From: Phoronis australis
Lineage: Eukaryota; Phoronida; Phoronidae
Length of the DNA stretch: 64,000 nucleotides
Reading direction: 5' to 3'
NCBI GenBank assembly: GCA_002633005.1
Contig: NMRA01000067.1
Coordinates: forward strand, 988,582-1,052,581
The notes beneath the pieces are model-generated. The model was not told the origin of the DNA. It was given only the letters and a program-made list of their open reading frames with translations, and did not search any database. Below, one piece after another: positions 44,634-57,000 of this stretch (position 1 is its first letter; every line of letters starts with the position of its first letter). The position numbers were made by a program, and so were the translations under genes.

Positions 44634-44935
44634 ATTCATTTGATCTTGACTGATCCTGCTCTGTCAGTCCAATAACTCACGGAGAACAAATAAAAATCAA
44701 TAAAGATCTACTGTATGAGCAGCGAATCTGTGCTAGACTTTGTTAAATGTATCATATCGAGTTCCATGTTTTGTTCAAACTAATCAAATTTCGTGTCTTG
44801 TGGACGTTGCGTATGAATATATAATTTACAGCTATACTGACGCTGAGTAGTTTATTGGAACCCGTCGTGTCAAGCAGCATGTGAATTCAGTAACTGGAAA
44901 TTTCTTGTGTTTGCTATCCGAGTTTGGAATACAAA

Positions 44936-45026
44936 ATGGAAATAAAGAATGTGAGTCAGAGGCTGAGTTGGTTGTTCCAGTGTGCCGTTTGTCTGAGCAT
45001 TTATGTTGAAGTCGTCACTGGATTTG
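44936..45026 (+). CDS. VOPP1-like exon 1: signal peptide
   Basis: The start is ACAAAATGGAA. It encodes 30 residues with a hydrophobic core (WLFQCAVCLSIYVEVV) and ends TTT G|GTAAGT, phase 1. Cleavage is likely near VVTG-F. Confidence 0.78.
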
Positions 45027-48000
45027 GTAAGTGCGTTGGTTCAGAGATTTCCCTTACTAGATTTTTAAAAAGAAATAGCACACACTCGGGAATCGCTTTC
45101 ACTATACATTCAGTTACATTCTCGAACATACATGTATCTTCACAAAGCTTGGAATATATATGGGAAGTAACTGCGATCCATTCTTGATTTTTGGGACATG
45201 CGTACATGATTTTTTTGCAATGTCGCTTTCAAGCAAAAGTCTTCAACGGAAGCACCAATTAAAACTTCAAAAGTTCGCAGTTGTGTCGCACATTAATTAG
45301 AAGCGTATTTTAGTCGCCAGGTTGCCCTGTGTGGCCTCGGTCTCTACAGACATTTGCTTTTTATTAAATTGCGTTGACATTCACCAATAATTCATTCGTG
45401 GCTTTAATTTAACAGTAATCCAAAAATGCGTTTTTCGACATCAAACCGATGTGTCTTTAATCGGTTTTAAGGTCGAAAATACATGTAGGGGAACACTATT
45501 GGATGGGATAGATTTCTTGAAGTTATTAACTTTGACCAGAACTATAAAACAACAAAATCTGTTTTGTTTTATGAGTTAATTAATTGCCGTTGTCTGCCAC
45601 ACATTCCCTGAAATCAGTTTTAACTTTTATATATCTACTGATGAAGAAACTCGTACCGATATCGCGTGTGGTTAACAGCAGAACGTTAGACTGTGACCGC
45701 GAGTGTTCCTGGTTACAATCCGCGCTGAGCCTGATTTCAGACAATCACATTTCTCACTTTAAAAGCATTTCAACATTAAAGTGTGGGTTTCTTTTTCCTT
45801 ATTAAATATCAGGAGGCGCTAAATTGGTAAATTGGTCTTGGCGTTAGTTTCCAGCATATACATGTATCATTTGACTGTGCTGTAGATCAAACTGCAGCAC
45901 GTGTTAGCAGCTCCAATGGTTTTGGCCAAATGGATTTTTCATCTAGAAATTTTACCACTTTGTAAGGTAAGAACATCTAGGAGGAACCAAGGTGCCTCTG
46001 AACACTTCTACCGTGTTGAAATACTGAAGCTGGACCCTCACCACGGGAGCGAAATTTTTACCGAGAACTTCTTTCGTATTCGGAAAAACAACACATTGCT
46101 TACACTTCCGGTACCCGCAAAGTAAACCCAGCCTCCCTTTCAGTAACGCTAGGACCTCGCTAAAAAGCAAGACTTCGCGAGATTACATGAGATATTGCCG
46201 TGTATTTTAAATAAGAGCACGGGACTTTGACTAGGTTTTAGCTAGGTCCTAGCGTAGGTCCTAGCGTCTACTGAACGCACGCCAGGGTTTCTTTATGAAA
46301 CTTTGAGCTTAGAAACGGAACGTGTGCCGTCAACTAAGTCGTGATGGGGTTCTTGTTCATGGGCGGATCCAGGATTTCAAAAAGGGGGGTCCAAGTCAAC
46401 ATTTTGAAAATTTTAGATTTGATATCATTAAAATCAAAGGAAAAGGGGGGTCCGGCAATCCTTGACCCCTCTGGATCCGCCTATGTTGTTACAACTACAT
46501 TCCTAAAAACGACATGGGGATTAAAACGGGGATTTGAAACAACCATCTGACCAGAGAACTAGCTGTAAAGTTCGTGAATAAAGAATTTTTACTGAAACTC
46601 GCAGACATTGTTCGTTTTGGGAAACCCTACAAACGATGTGAAATTACTATGGTTCCTAACTAGGTACATGAACTTTTACAATTCGAAAAATTTCAGGTCC
46701 GAAAAAGCCTGTGGGCGTACATTTGGAATACCCCTTTGTGGAAATTCACACCGATAAATGTTGTGTGACAAAAGGACGTCGACCATTCAGAGATTTGTAC
46801 ATATTTCCGAAAGAACAATTTTTTAATTCGTAAAATGCAAAATATTCCGTTAATTTAGGTGTATCGAATTCTGACCGTTCAATTATTAATCAAATGTATC
46901 GCTTGCCTGCGTTGAACATACACAATAAAATTTTTAATTTAAATTAATGAAATAGTTCAAATCATGCTCAGTGTGCTGTTCCTGACTTCTTTGAGCAAGA
47001 TCCCCGTGTTGTAACAACTGGTGTGTCAACCACATTAGTTTATTAGACAAAATTACGAATTTTGTCTCTTCCATTTTAATGATCTCACATGTAAGTCACA
47101 ACAAATGTAATTATAGGTGCTACCGTTTCCACCAAGAAAGATACTATTTCTTCCACGCAGTGTTTGCTTTTGGTATGAGTTTACAGTCTTCATATCTCCT
47201 GCTTTGTTTTTCACTAAGAACACTGGGAGAGAAGAGTCTTGGGGTCACCGCAGACGAAGAGCTTCGAGGTCAGCTGTACTGTGTGCCTCAAGAGAACGAC
47301 AGCATGGCTGACAGCTCACGTCAATGCGAGAAAATAAGACAGTTGAATGAACTAGCCTCTAGTTTATTCAGCTATTCTCGCCTTCATGTCAGTTGCCGGC
47401 GTATAGTCCGGGAGCCAAACGCTTTTTTATTTAACCTGGTTTTGCCGGATAAAGTTTTTTCTTTGCAGTTTCATGTAGCCTGGGGTTTGGTAATCAGAAA
47501 TCAGGCGGGTGACCGTTCCCAAACCTTGAGCATTTTTTAAATATGCAAATTAAGGTCGCCATTATGCAAAATTCTATTTTTGTCTATAATTTCTTTACCA
47601 ACCACTGCAGGCAGATTATTTTGACGTTTTACTCATGTTTCCATGGTCAGTGAATTTAATGGTGAAAGTTTTTGGGTGGATACATCGTCAATTTGCATAA
47701 TTTATGCAAATTAAGACCGCCATTATTCAAAATTTTACTTGTTTCAATAGCTATGGTACCAATCATCATAGGTGAACTATGATATTTGCACCTATGTTTC
47801 TATGGTCAATTAGTTCAATGAAATCAGTTTGCATGTTGTTGCATGATAAATTTGCATAATTAATGTAAATTAAGGCCACCATTATTCAAAATTATTTGTT
47901 GCTTAAAGCTTCCTTACCAAGCACTGCAGACAGGTTACTTTTAGGTTTTCATCCATGCTTCCATGGTCAGTGAAATTAATGGACCTCGTTTGCTGGTGGA

Positions 48001-51000
48001 TACATCTTGAATTTGCTTAATATATGCATAATATATGCAAATTAAGGCCGCCATTATTCAAAATTCTAATTTTGCTTATAGCTGAAGTACCAGGCACCCC
48101 AAGTAAACTATTTTAACGTCTTTACCTATGTTTCTGTGAAATAAGTTCGCAAGTTGTTGCATGATGAATTTTCATATTTTATACAAATAATGGACACCAC
48201 TATTCCAAATACTGTTTTTGCTCTTAATTTCCTTACGGGCGTTACATGTAAATTATTTTCCAATTTATCTCGTGTTTTTGATAATTTACGCAAATTACAG
48301 CTGCCATATTCAAAATTCTACTTGTGCTTATAACTGCTGCATCAGACACCAGAGGTTAGTTATAAATATTTGCACCCATGTTTCAATGGTTAATGAATTT
48401 AATGAAATCTGTTTGCAGAATCTCCTTTTTGATGAAGTAAGAAAATCTTTTGTGTAATGTGTGTTCTGCAGTTTGAGACCTTAAATTCCAAAAAGATATT
48501 GCCTATAGCCCTGCGATCTCAGAGACCATAGAAAAAGCGCAAAATAGTTTAATGACTTAGGTGAATGCTGGAATGGGGCTCGGAGCGATCAGTTTATGGG
48601 GACCACATTGATGAGGTAGGAATACAATAGTGAGGGAATAGTAAGGAATTGCCCTCAAAGAAGAGAATCTTAAGCTTTGGGCACAAATTGCCATTTGTCC
48701 CACAAGATTGAAACAGATCTTGGGAGAGATGGAGAGCGGTAACGTTAGATCCTGTACTAAAACTTATTACACGGAAGAAAGTAAGACACGTCTTGATGCA
48801 CAAGCCCAGGATATTGCATGGATCTGCCAAAAGTAGATACCAGCATCGATCTACTGGATCCCAATGTCCATCCCAAAGACACAGTGGTGAACATTAGCAG
48901 TGACAGGATTGCTACTTCGAGAAAGGCTGCCAATACATTAGGAACACATGTAGGCAATCACTGATGAAGATCATTGTCCCTTAATACAATACAAGGATAT
49001 TGGAGATCGAGACATCCCATGAAGAAGCTAGCTCCATTATTGTCAAACAGGACGTGAAATGTGCATATGAACTTAACAAATTTTAGGTTGTTTCGGATGA
49101 CAAAAATGTATTTGTCCTTCGTGTGCATTACTAACACAAGGAACAGCTTCAAATACCACAACCATGAAATCACGTAGTAAGCGTAGAACAGTCGAACACA
49201 TAAAGTTAACAGTGAAAACGTGTAGCGATATTGTGAAGTTCTCCTCCCTGCCCATGCGCTGTAGGGGTGTAACACGTTGGTATGCAAAAATATTGAAGGC
49301 TGACCATGACCTATCTGCCATCGGCACTAGTATGCATGCACATTTTTCTGATGTCATGAAACAAGTCACTAAATGTATGTGCGCCTGTCATGGAATGAAG
49401 AGAATCAGGAAGATGTCACGAACCAGACTACAGGTATGGGGAAGAGAAATGGCAAGAAATATATATCTGCCCCCAAACTGTCACCGACAACAGAGGCATT
49501 CAAAGAGAACGTAAACGTAAACAGAGCCCATTACCAGTCAGTCATGGGGTGGAATGTCACCAGCACTAGATCGAGAGGACTATGGATGGAAGAAAGATGC
49601 CATAAACAAATCACTCTCACTATCTATAATTCCGCATGGTGTCCAACTCGCTCCTATTGCTTACTAGTGATGATAAGGTGTGACTGCAAAGGTCAGATTT
49701 CACGAAATTCAAGTAGATACTATTGCAGAGTCAATTTTCTGCCCCGCAAAATATTTTGGGCACATTATACTGTAGTATGCTCACGTTCCGAGTGTTGAAT
49801 TAGCATTTGAAACGTCTTGTGACTGGTCTCCATTCGATAGGATATTGTCCCGGGTTTATGCAATTAAGCAATTTGGTCATCTACTACCACTTATACCCTG
49901 GGTACCAGACAAAAGTAGAATTTGTAATGTTGTGTAATAAATTACAGATTATTTATATTTATGATGTAATAACAGATTACATTAAATTCATCAGTAAAAA
50001 TACCAAACAATTTACATGTGGTGCCCCCCGTAAGAAAGTTACGAGCAGAAAAAGAATTTATGATAATGTCTGCCTTTATTTGGATATATTATGCTAATTT
50101 ATCGTGCAACTTGCTAACTGACTTTATTAACCTAATTGACAACAGGAACATAGGTTCAAATATCATGAGAGTTTACCTGTGGTGCTTGGTACCGCAGCTA
50201 TAAGCCAAGTAGCTATATGCACAAGTAAAATTTTGAATAATGACGCCCTTAATTTGCATTAGTTCTGCAAATTATGCAAAGTTATCATGCAACTACATGC
50301 AAAGCGATTTCATTAAAATAGTTGACCAAAGGAATATAGGTGCAAATATCATGATAGTTCATCTGTGGTGCCTGGTACAGTAGCTAGAAGCACAAGAAGA
50401 ACTTTGAATAATGGCGGCATTAATTTGCATAAATTATGCATATTGACAATGTATTCATTAAAAAACTTGCACTGTTAAATTCGTTTACCATGGAAACATG
50501 AGTTAAAACGTCAAAATTATCTGGCTGCAGTGCTTGGTAAGGAAATTATAAGCAAAAATAGTAGAATTTTGCATAATGGCAGTCTTAATTTGCATAAATT
50601 ATGCAATTTGACAATGTATTCACCTAAAAACTTGCATTATTAAATTCGTTGACTATGAAAACATGAGTAAAACGTCAAAATTATCGGGCTGCAGTGCTTG
50701 GTAAGGAAATTATAAGTAAAAATAGAATTTTGCATAATGGCGACCTTAATTTGCATATTTAAAAAAATACTCAAGGGTTGCGAACGGTCACCCCCTTAAA
50801 TCATGGTGACTTAACCCTAGGGTACATGAAAATGCAAAGAAAAAAACTTTATCCGGCAAAACCAGGTTCAACCCCCTGGCTCCCGGACTATTAGCTATCG
50901 TTCTATTGAGGCTGACAGCTTAGCTCGTAGCTTCTCGTCTACCGTTACCTGTAAACTCACGTGTCAGTCGAAAGTCACTGTTCAAGAATTTTGTGTGTAA

Positions 51001-54000
51001 AATACAGAGCATCATTCCTGTTGAGACATCCGCTCAGAGAGTAGAAAAACGGTCACGTTTTTCGACAGCAATAATTTTATTGAGGAAAGTCAACTGGACG
51101 AAATTACTTTTGTAAAGATCAACAAATATTGTTACGATTGTTACATAGTTATGAGCAGAATATCAAACGGTGTAATAATCAAAAGACTTTCATTTTGCAA
51201 TTTACTACTTAGCTTTGGGAAAAGCTGGGGGGTTTCTTATAGAAGCCCCTCGGCCTAAAGCCGATTGCGTCAATCTGATTCCAATCTTCAGTCAAAATTT
51301 AATAGCTCACTTGCGAGTTTCTCGTTAGTAAATGTGACGTCACCGGAAGAGGGGCAAAACCCGCTTTTTAGAGGCCGTTGTACACCGGCCTTCCGTCACA
51401 AAAGCCCGACGTTATGAAATTGGTGTCAAATTGCTCCTTAGTCAAATTGCAAAGGTGGACACACTTTAGTCCAGATTCTACAAGGAAATGACAGTTCTTT
51501 GCAAACCCACAAATTACGTCTCATCTGAATAAAAAACAAGTTGAGACCAATTTTTATAAAGGCAAATGGTCTTGAAGTTCGCATCCTGGAAGGAACGCGG
51601 GTTTATAACCACTTTAAACATTACAGTTAGCGACATCTTTTGAGATTTGGTCTTTCATTTAGACTTTTTCTTAAAAATACATTGATTTTGAAACCACACA
51701 GAAAATAAGATGAGTTTGTAATCTTCTGATGAACGCGCTGACAGAGCGCTGCTGCGCAACTAATTGCAGTGTTGTCAATTTCAATGTCAAAGTACGATGC
51801 AGTGTACAAACCAATCATTATGTGCGCTGTATGACAACAGATTTTAATAAGAATGTATGATGTAGCCTTCTAATTAATTTCCGTCGAATTATGCGAACAA
51901 ATCAGGCATGTAAAGCGGTATTAAACTCATGTTCTCTGTCAAAAACCAACTTTTAAGTTAGGCCAATAACTGTTGTAAAAACTGTCTCCTCTTATTCCTT
52001 ACTACGTTTGTGCTCAGGAAGAATCGACAGCTCGTAATAGCTTCAAACCAGGTACTCAATAAGGTTCACGTAATGCCATGAACGTTTCGGCTAAGACTCG
52101 AAAGTTTGAGACACTGGCGCGTTGGATTTGTCAAGTCGGGTTATTGTAAACGATTCTACTTCTGATATATGAGAAGACGGAAGTAATACCGTTTTGGAAG
52201 CGTAAATATGCCTGGGAACTAAACAGTTGTTTTGGGAACGAAAATATCATGATTTGTAGCGGTATTAATTAAGGATTGACTGTTCTTTCCGTCTCCTGCG
52301 CATTGCTTGGAGGTTTCCATCCAATCTGGCATTATCACCAGACAATACCGATAGTTTCTGAACGTGTTTTGGTAACATTCCAGTCAATGCGATCCCTAGT
52401 GTCGAGTTCAATACTTTCAAAATGACGTATCAAAACATTTTATCCCTTTTCAAATATGCGATGCCATTCCCTATTTTGGATTTTGCTACACATTTCACGA
52501 CAATCGCGGTTATCCAGCCCAACAGAGAAAACAAAGTGTCTGATTTCAGTACACCGCCGGGGATGTCTTTTGCTTTACAATCAGTCACCCTCTTTACAGA
52601 TAAAAAGCAGGAGATTTATCCCCACTGTCGACAACTGGACATTTTACCTGTCCCGCTGTAGTGTAAAGATGTATTTGTATGCTTCTAACTATGCTGGTGT
52701 ATAACAGGAAGTAAACGACAATGCTGGTTCAACATAATGAGCGCTAAACAAGTACAGTTGTTCTCATTGACAACTTAAAAATGTGAAAACAAAAAAGTCT
52801 GCAAATGCGTTATTGACGTACCTCGCGGGCTCACGTACCCCGCATCATACAGTGTTATTCACCAGCACGACGTCACGAAACTTACTGCACACGGTTCAAT
52901 GATTTGCGGCGGATCGTTTTCGCCACAAAACTCGTCTTTAAAAACGTTTGGAAATTTTCATGCTACTTCATTTTCACATCATCGCTATATGCGGTGCCCA
53001 AACTAATTTAGCCAAGCAATCACACAGATAAGGAATTATCCTTCAGGTTCACCTTCAATGACAGCTGACTGTGTTTCGTTGGCATCCACGTTCCTTTTGG
53101 GGGCATTTTTTATAAGTTTCCACTGACTTATCTTACAGAGCCAGTGCGATGCAAGAAAGATAAAGACTACGGTGACCATCCATTGAACATCTACTATTGC
53201 TCAAACGAGTCAAAGCCTGAGTGTTGTCACAAAGATAACACGTTCGACTGTTGCGAGCCGGAATCTTACAGAGCCTTGTAAGTAGGACACAATCATGTAA
53301 CTTGTTATCGAAAAACGTTTGTGGACTTAAATGTTAAAGGCGAAAGCAACCTTTTTTCATGTCACTTTCAGCAAAAATAAGGTTCGTTGATTATCCCAGA
53401 CACATTTTTCACTTAATTCACAGCTTTTCGTAATTTGATTAATTTCTCGTCCTTTACTCCGGAAGTGACGTTTTGGGAGGCAAGAGTTTCGCGCCAATTT
53501 CTTTTCATTATAGTCCGACTGTGAGAGCTGTGGAGTCAGTCATTGATCCACCTCGGTTGTGATAAGTTCGGTCGTCGTTTGTTTTTGTTTACAAGTCAGT
53601 CAACATGCCACGCTGTTGCTGCGTGCGAGGTTGTACTCATTATCGTCTCACACGCGCTTTGGGTACCTTGCGTCGCTTTCCGAAGGCTGACACACTTCGC
53701 TGTACTTGGCTAGCTCGTTCATGTGAAGAACGTAGCGTTACCCGTCCACGCAACGTACAAAGCAGTGGAGGGTTATCGAGTGTGTGGCAAGCATTTTCTG
53801 CCGTCAGATTATGTCAGATACGTACGCTGAATTGATGAAGGTCCCTTCGAAACAACGCCTGAAGAAGGGTACCATACCGTCGCTGTTGATTCCCGGCAGT
53901 GTCCCGTCGCCAACCCCGAGAAGTGCGTTTTTGAAGCGAGAAGCCTCGCGAGCTGTGGCCAATATATACAGTGACTGGAGGCACTTCATCTATTGTCACC

Positions 54001-57000
54001 CGTGCCTCCGAACGTACCACATTGCGTGCAATACCGGAAACTAGCAGTGATTCGCCCTGTGCTGTTGTCTCTCGCCCAAAGCCTGTAAGCAGTCCTGCAG
54101 CGATGTTGAGTAGTGGGAGTGAATACAGGCCCAGTTCGACACCCACTGTGAAGAGGACAGTTCGTCATCCAATGAACAGATCGGTGAGCCTAAGTTTGAT
54201 AAGTTTATTGTGGACTTGTATTGGAGCTATTTGGAAGGTGCTAGGTGTGTGGCGAGGGAGTCACACGGCAGGATGTAAGCAGTTTGGGTGCTCAGATCAC
54301 CCTTCGTTGGGAGTGTGTCGCGGGACACTCGGGCAAGTGGGACAGATCTTCTCAGTGTACGTGAGACGATAATGAGTACACCCCAGTACGCAGCAACAGC
54401 GTGGCATGTTGAATGACTTGTAAGCAAAAGCAAACGACGACCGAACTTTTCAAAACCGAGATAGAACAATGACTGACTCGACTGCTCTCACAGTCAGACT
54501 ATATGAAAAGAAATTGGCGCGAAATTCTTGCCTCCTAAAACGTCACTTCCGGAGTAGACGACGAGTAATTAAATTACGAAAAGCAGTAAATAAGTGAAAA
54601 ATATGTCTGGGATAATGAACGAACCTTATTTTTGCTAAAAATGACATGAAAAAAGGTTGCCTTCGCCTTTAACGTCAAAAAGACAGCCTCGAAATGTCCA
54701 AGTGTAATACATTGAATGATCTAACCGCTCACACTCTTTTGCTTTGCCTTCACTGGTTTAAAGCTTGACATGGAATAGATCTCGCCAGTTTCGAGAAATC
54801 GCGAAAATTGGAAGGCCTTGTAAATGTCAAACGTAGCATAGAGCGTCATTCACTGGTGGCCGTCAAACAGCCCAAAATTTAACTTAAAAATTTCCTCACT
54901 GGATTTTGTTTATTTTTGAAATATACGATTTGTGCATCTTTGTAGAATACGTTTTGACAGATCTTCATGGTTTGCGTTCTAACAGTCGAATTACGAAATT
55001 TGGAATCGATTCAGTGAAGCGCGAACTACAACACGTGAACTACAAATATTTCCATCGCTGCCGGATGAGACCCGAAACTGCCAAACCACCAAATATGAAT
55101 TCACTGTAACATGTTTGAGGAGTAGCATTCTAGGCTGAGTTACATAAAGCTTCAAAAGTTATCGGCTGGATAAGTTTGATTGCTGCATGACGTCAGATGC
55201 ATTGTTCAACAATAACAACTGACGCGTGATAATGCGGCGTCTTTGTTGCTATATGGCGTATAACTTTTATGCAACTGGGCTCAGGTGAAGAAAAGGGCTG
55301 ATTCATTCAGTGAAATATTCCTTTGATAATACCACTGTATTATAGTGGTTCAAGTATCAAAGTGACTCCATTCTTACTGGGCAACTGGATAAGACTCAAA
55401 AAGCTTTATAGCAGAGACGTTTTAGCAGATAACATATTCTCCAGGCATCCACGACGAATCAGGGCGAACCCCAGCAGCAGCAGAGGTTAGAGAATATGTA
55501 GACTCTCCAGTGCATAATGACTGGAACATACGGAGAACAAAATTTGATAATACGGCAAAACCCAGTCATTCTTATACTATAATAGAAAGGCTGAAGTGGC
55601 CTTCTATGTTTAATTGACTCGTCTGTAACATAGGGGAAAGCGAGATTGATATCGGGAGCCTCGAAATTGATCTTAGGTTTGACTATCGTCGGCCGGATGT
55701 TCCGTCTCCGCCGCTATACGGTTGTCTTCGAGACTTGTCGGGAACCTTTATTCCTCCAGTACATCCGGTTTCGAGGCTTGTTAGCTGTGACTGGAACATG
55801 TGTATCAGCTGAAAATGGTCCGGTATCTTCAATTTTCGATTCTACATGGTTTGTAATGTCGGTCTTGTGGAGCACTATATTCCTCAAGCAAGATTTCAGT
55901 TTCCTTAAATCTTCAAGCGCTTTTTTAAATTCGTTTCTGTACACATGTTTGTTTTTCATTATTCGATCGTATTTAAGTTTCTGTGCTTCAATTTCATATG
56001 CAGTGGGGATGTGATTTTCAGCTGCCATTTTCAATTTTTCGATGCTTACCAGAAACGCCTTCGCTACTTCGTCTACATCCCATCTGTCACATGTTTCCGG
56101 TTCATCCATTTTAGACACAAACAGCTCTTCCCGGGGTTCTCTTAAAAATTCAAGCACCGTGAGGAGAAAAATTATTGGAAGAATTACGACTTCGAAAAAT
56201 GTTTTAAGCGCTTTTTCTTGAATCTTCCCAAAATGATTCTGGTCAGAGTGAGTAGAATATTCAACAGCGCGTTGCTCGTTACCGGATTTTGCCTGCGCTA
56301 ACAGCAACCCCACCAAACACGTTGCAAAGAGGGCCTGTGACATTCTCCTTTCTCTCTTTCTTTCTTTCTTTCTTTCTTTTATCCTTTTGTTTAATTCTTA
56401 TCTCAAAAAATTCAAGTTTGCGATTTCGTTTTTACGAGAGCATTAGCAGCATCGTCTCGTTCTATGCAAAAGTAGCGTGAAGTTTACCTCCAAAATACAT
56501 CCGGGTAGTTGCAGCACTTTAAAGCTATCTAGATGTTTAATGACGAATATGATACTAAAATGATGCAATTTGGACCCTAAAAAGGGTTACTTAGGCATGC
56601 ACAGTCACATCACATTTTCAAAAAAATTGCAAGTCTGGACTTTTTTGGATTCAAGTAACCACGGGGCAATTAAGCACTTGAACTTTTTTATATGTTTTCA
56701 TTAATAGGTGTGTTCCGACGGATGCACCTGAATGCTGCAGGGAGTTGAGAAGGATTAAGATTGGCCAGATCCTTAGCCAAGGAATAATTTTGGAAGATTT
56801 TAGTAATTTACAACTTTACGTAAATCTGGCCCAATTATTGTTATTGCTTTTAATTTCGGCATTTTAATTGACTGGGTTCAGGACGTCAAAATAATGTGAT
56901 ACTTAACAATCGAATTGTCGTTAGCATATCACAGCTCAAAATTTAAAATAATGCAGTTTTGGGCATATTTTCAGTGGCTTTAAACTTCGTTGAAATAAGA

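Larger units (their letters stand above)
37742..44935. other. 3' UTR candidates and gene-free DNA
   Basis: No convincing coding exon. The first part should hold the 3' UTR of the CRACR2A-like gene; an AATAAA at 40525-40530 is one possible end signal. CG dinucleotides become clearly more frequent after about 40.7 kb. The stretch also contains the 392-bp foldback (41917-42308) and a 29-bp tandem duplication (44576-44633). Short open frames here show no splice or family evidence. Confidence 0.5.
47404..50890. mobile_element. 3.5-kb inverted-repeat DNA transposon relic with decayed CXC-tail ORF
   Basis: Left end TAGTCCGGGAGCC is matched by GGCTCCCGGACTA at the right, and homology of the arms runs inward over about 200 bp, including AACCTGGTTTTGCCGGATAA. 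Arrays of about 150-170-bp subterminal repeats follow on each side in opposite orientation. The centre holds a decayed plus-strand ORF (about 49164-49790). No clear target-site duplication is visible at the edges I chose, so the exact ends may be off by a few bases. Confidence 0.85.

Noticed and set aside
47079-47540. 153-codon plus-strand open frame
   Set aside because: It runs across the left end of the 3.5-kb inverted-repeat element and into its terminal repeat, so it cannot be an old gene; no motif.
53334-54672. P-element or piggyBac assignment
   Set aside because: P elements have THAP but 8-bp target duplications; piggyBac uses TTAA but has no THAP domain. Kolobok combines both.
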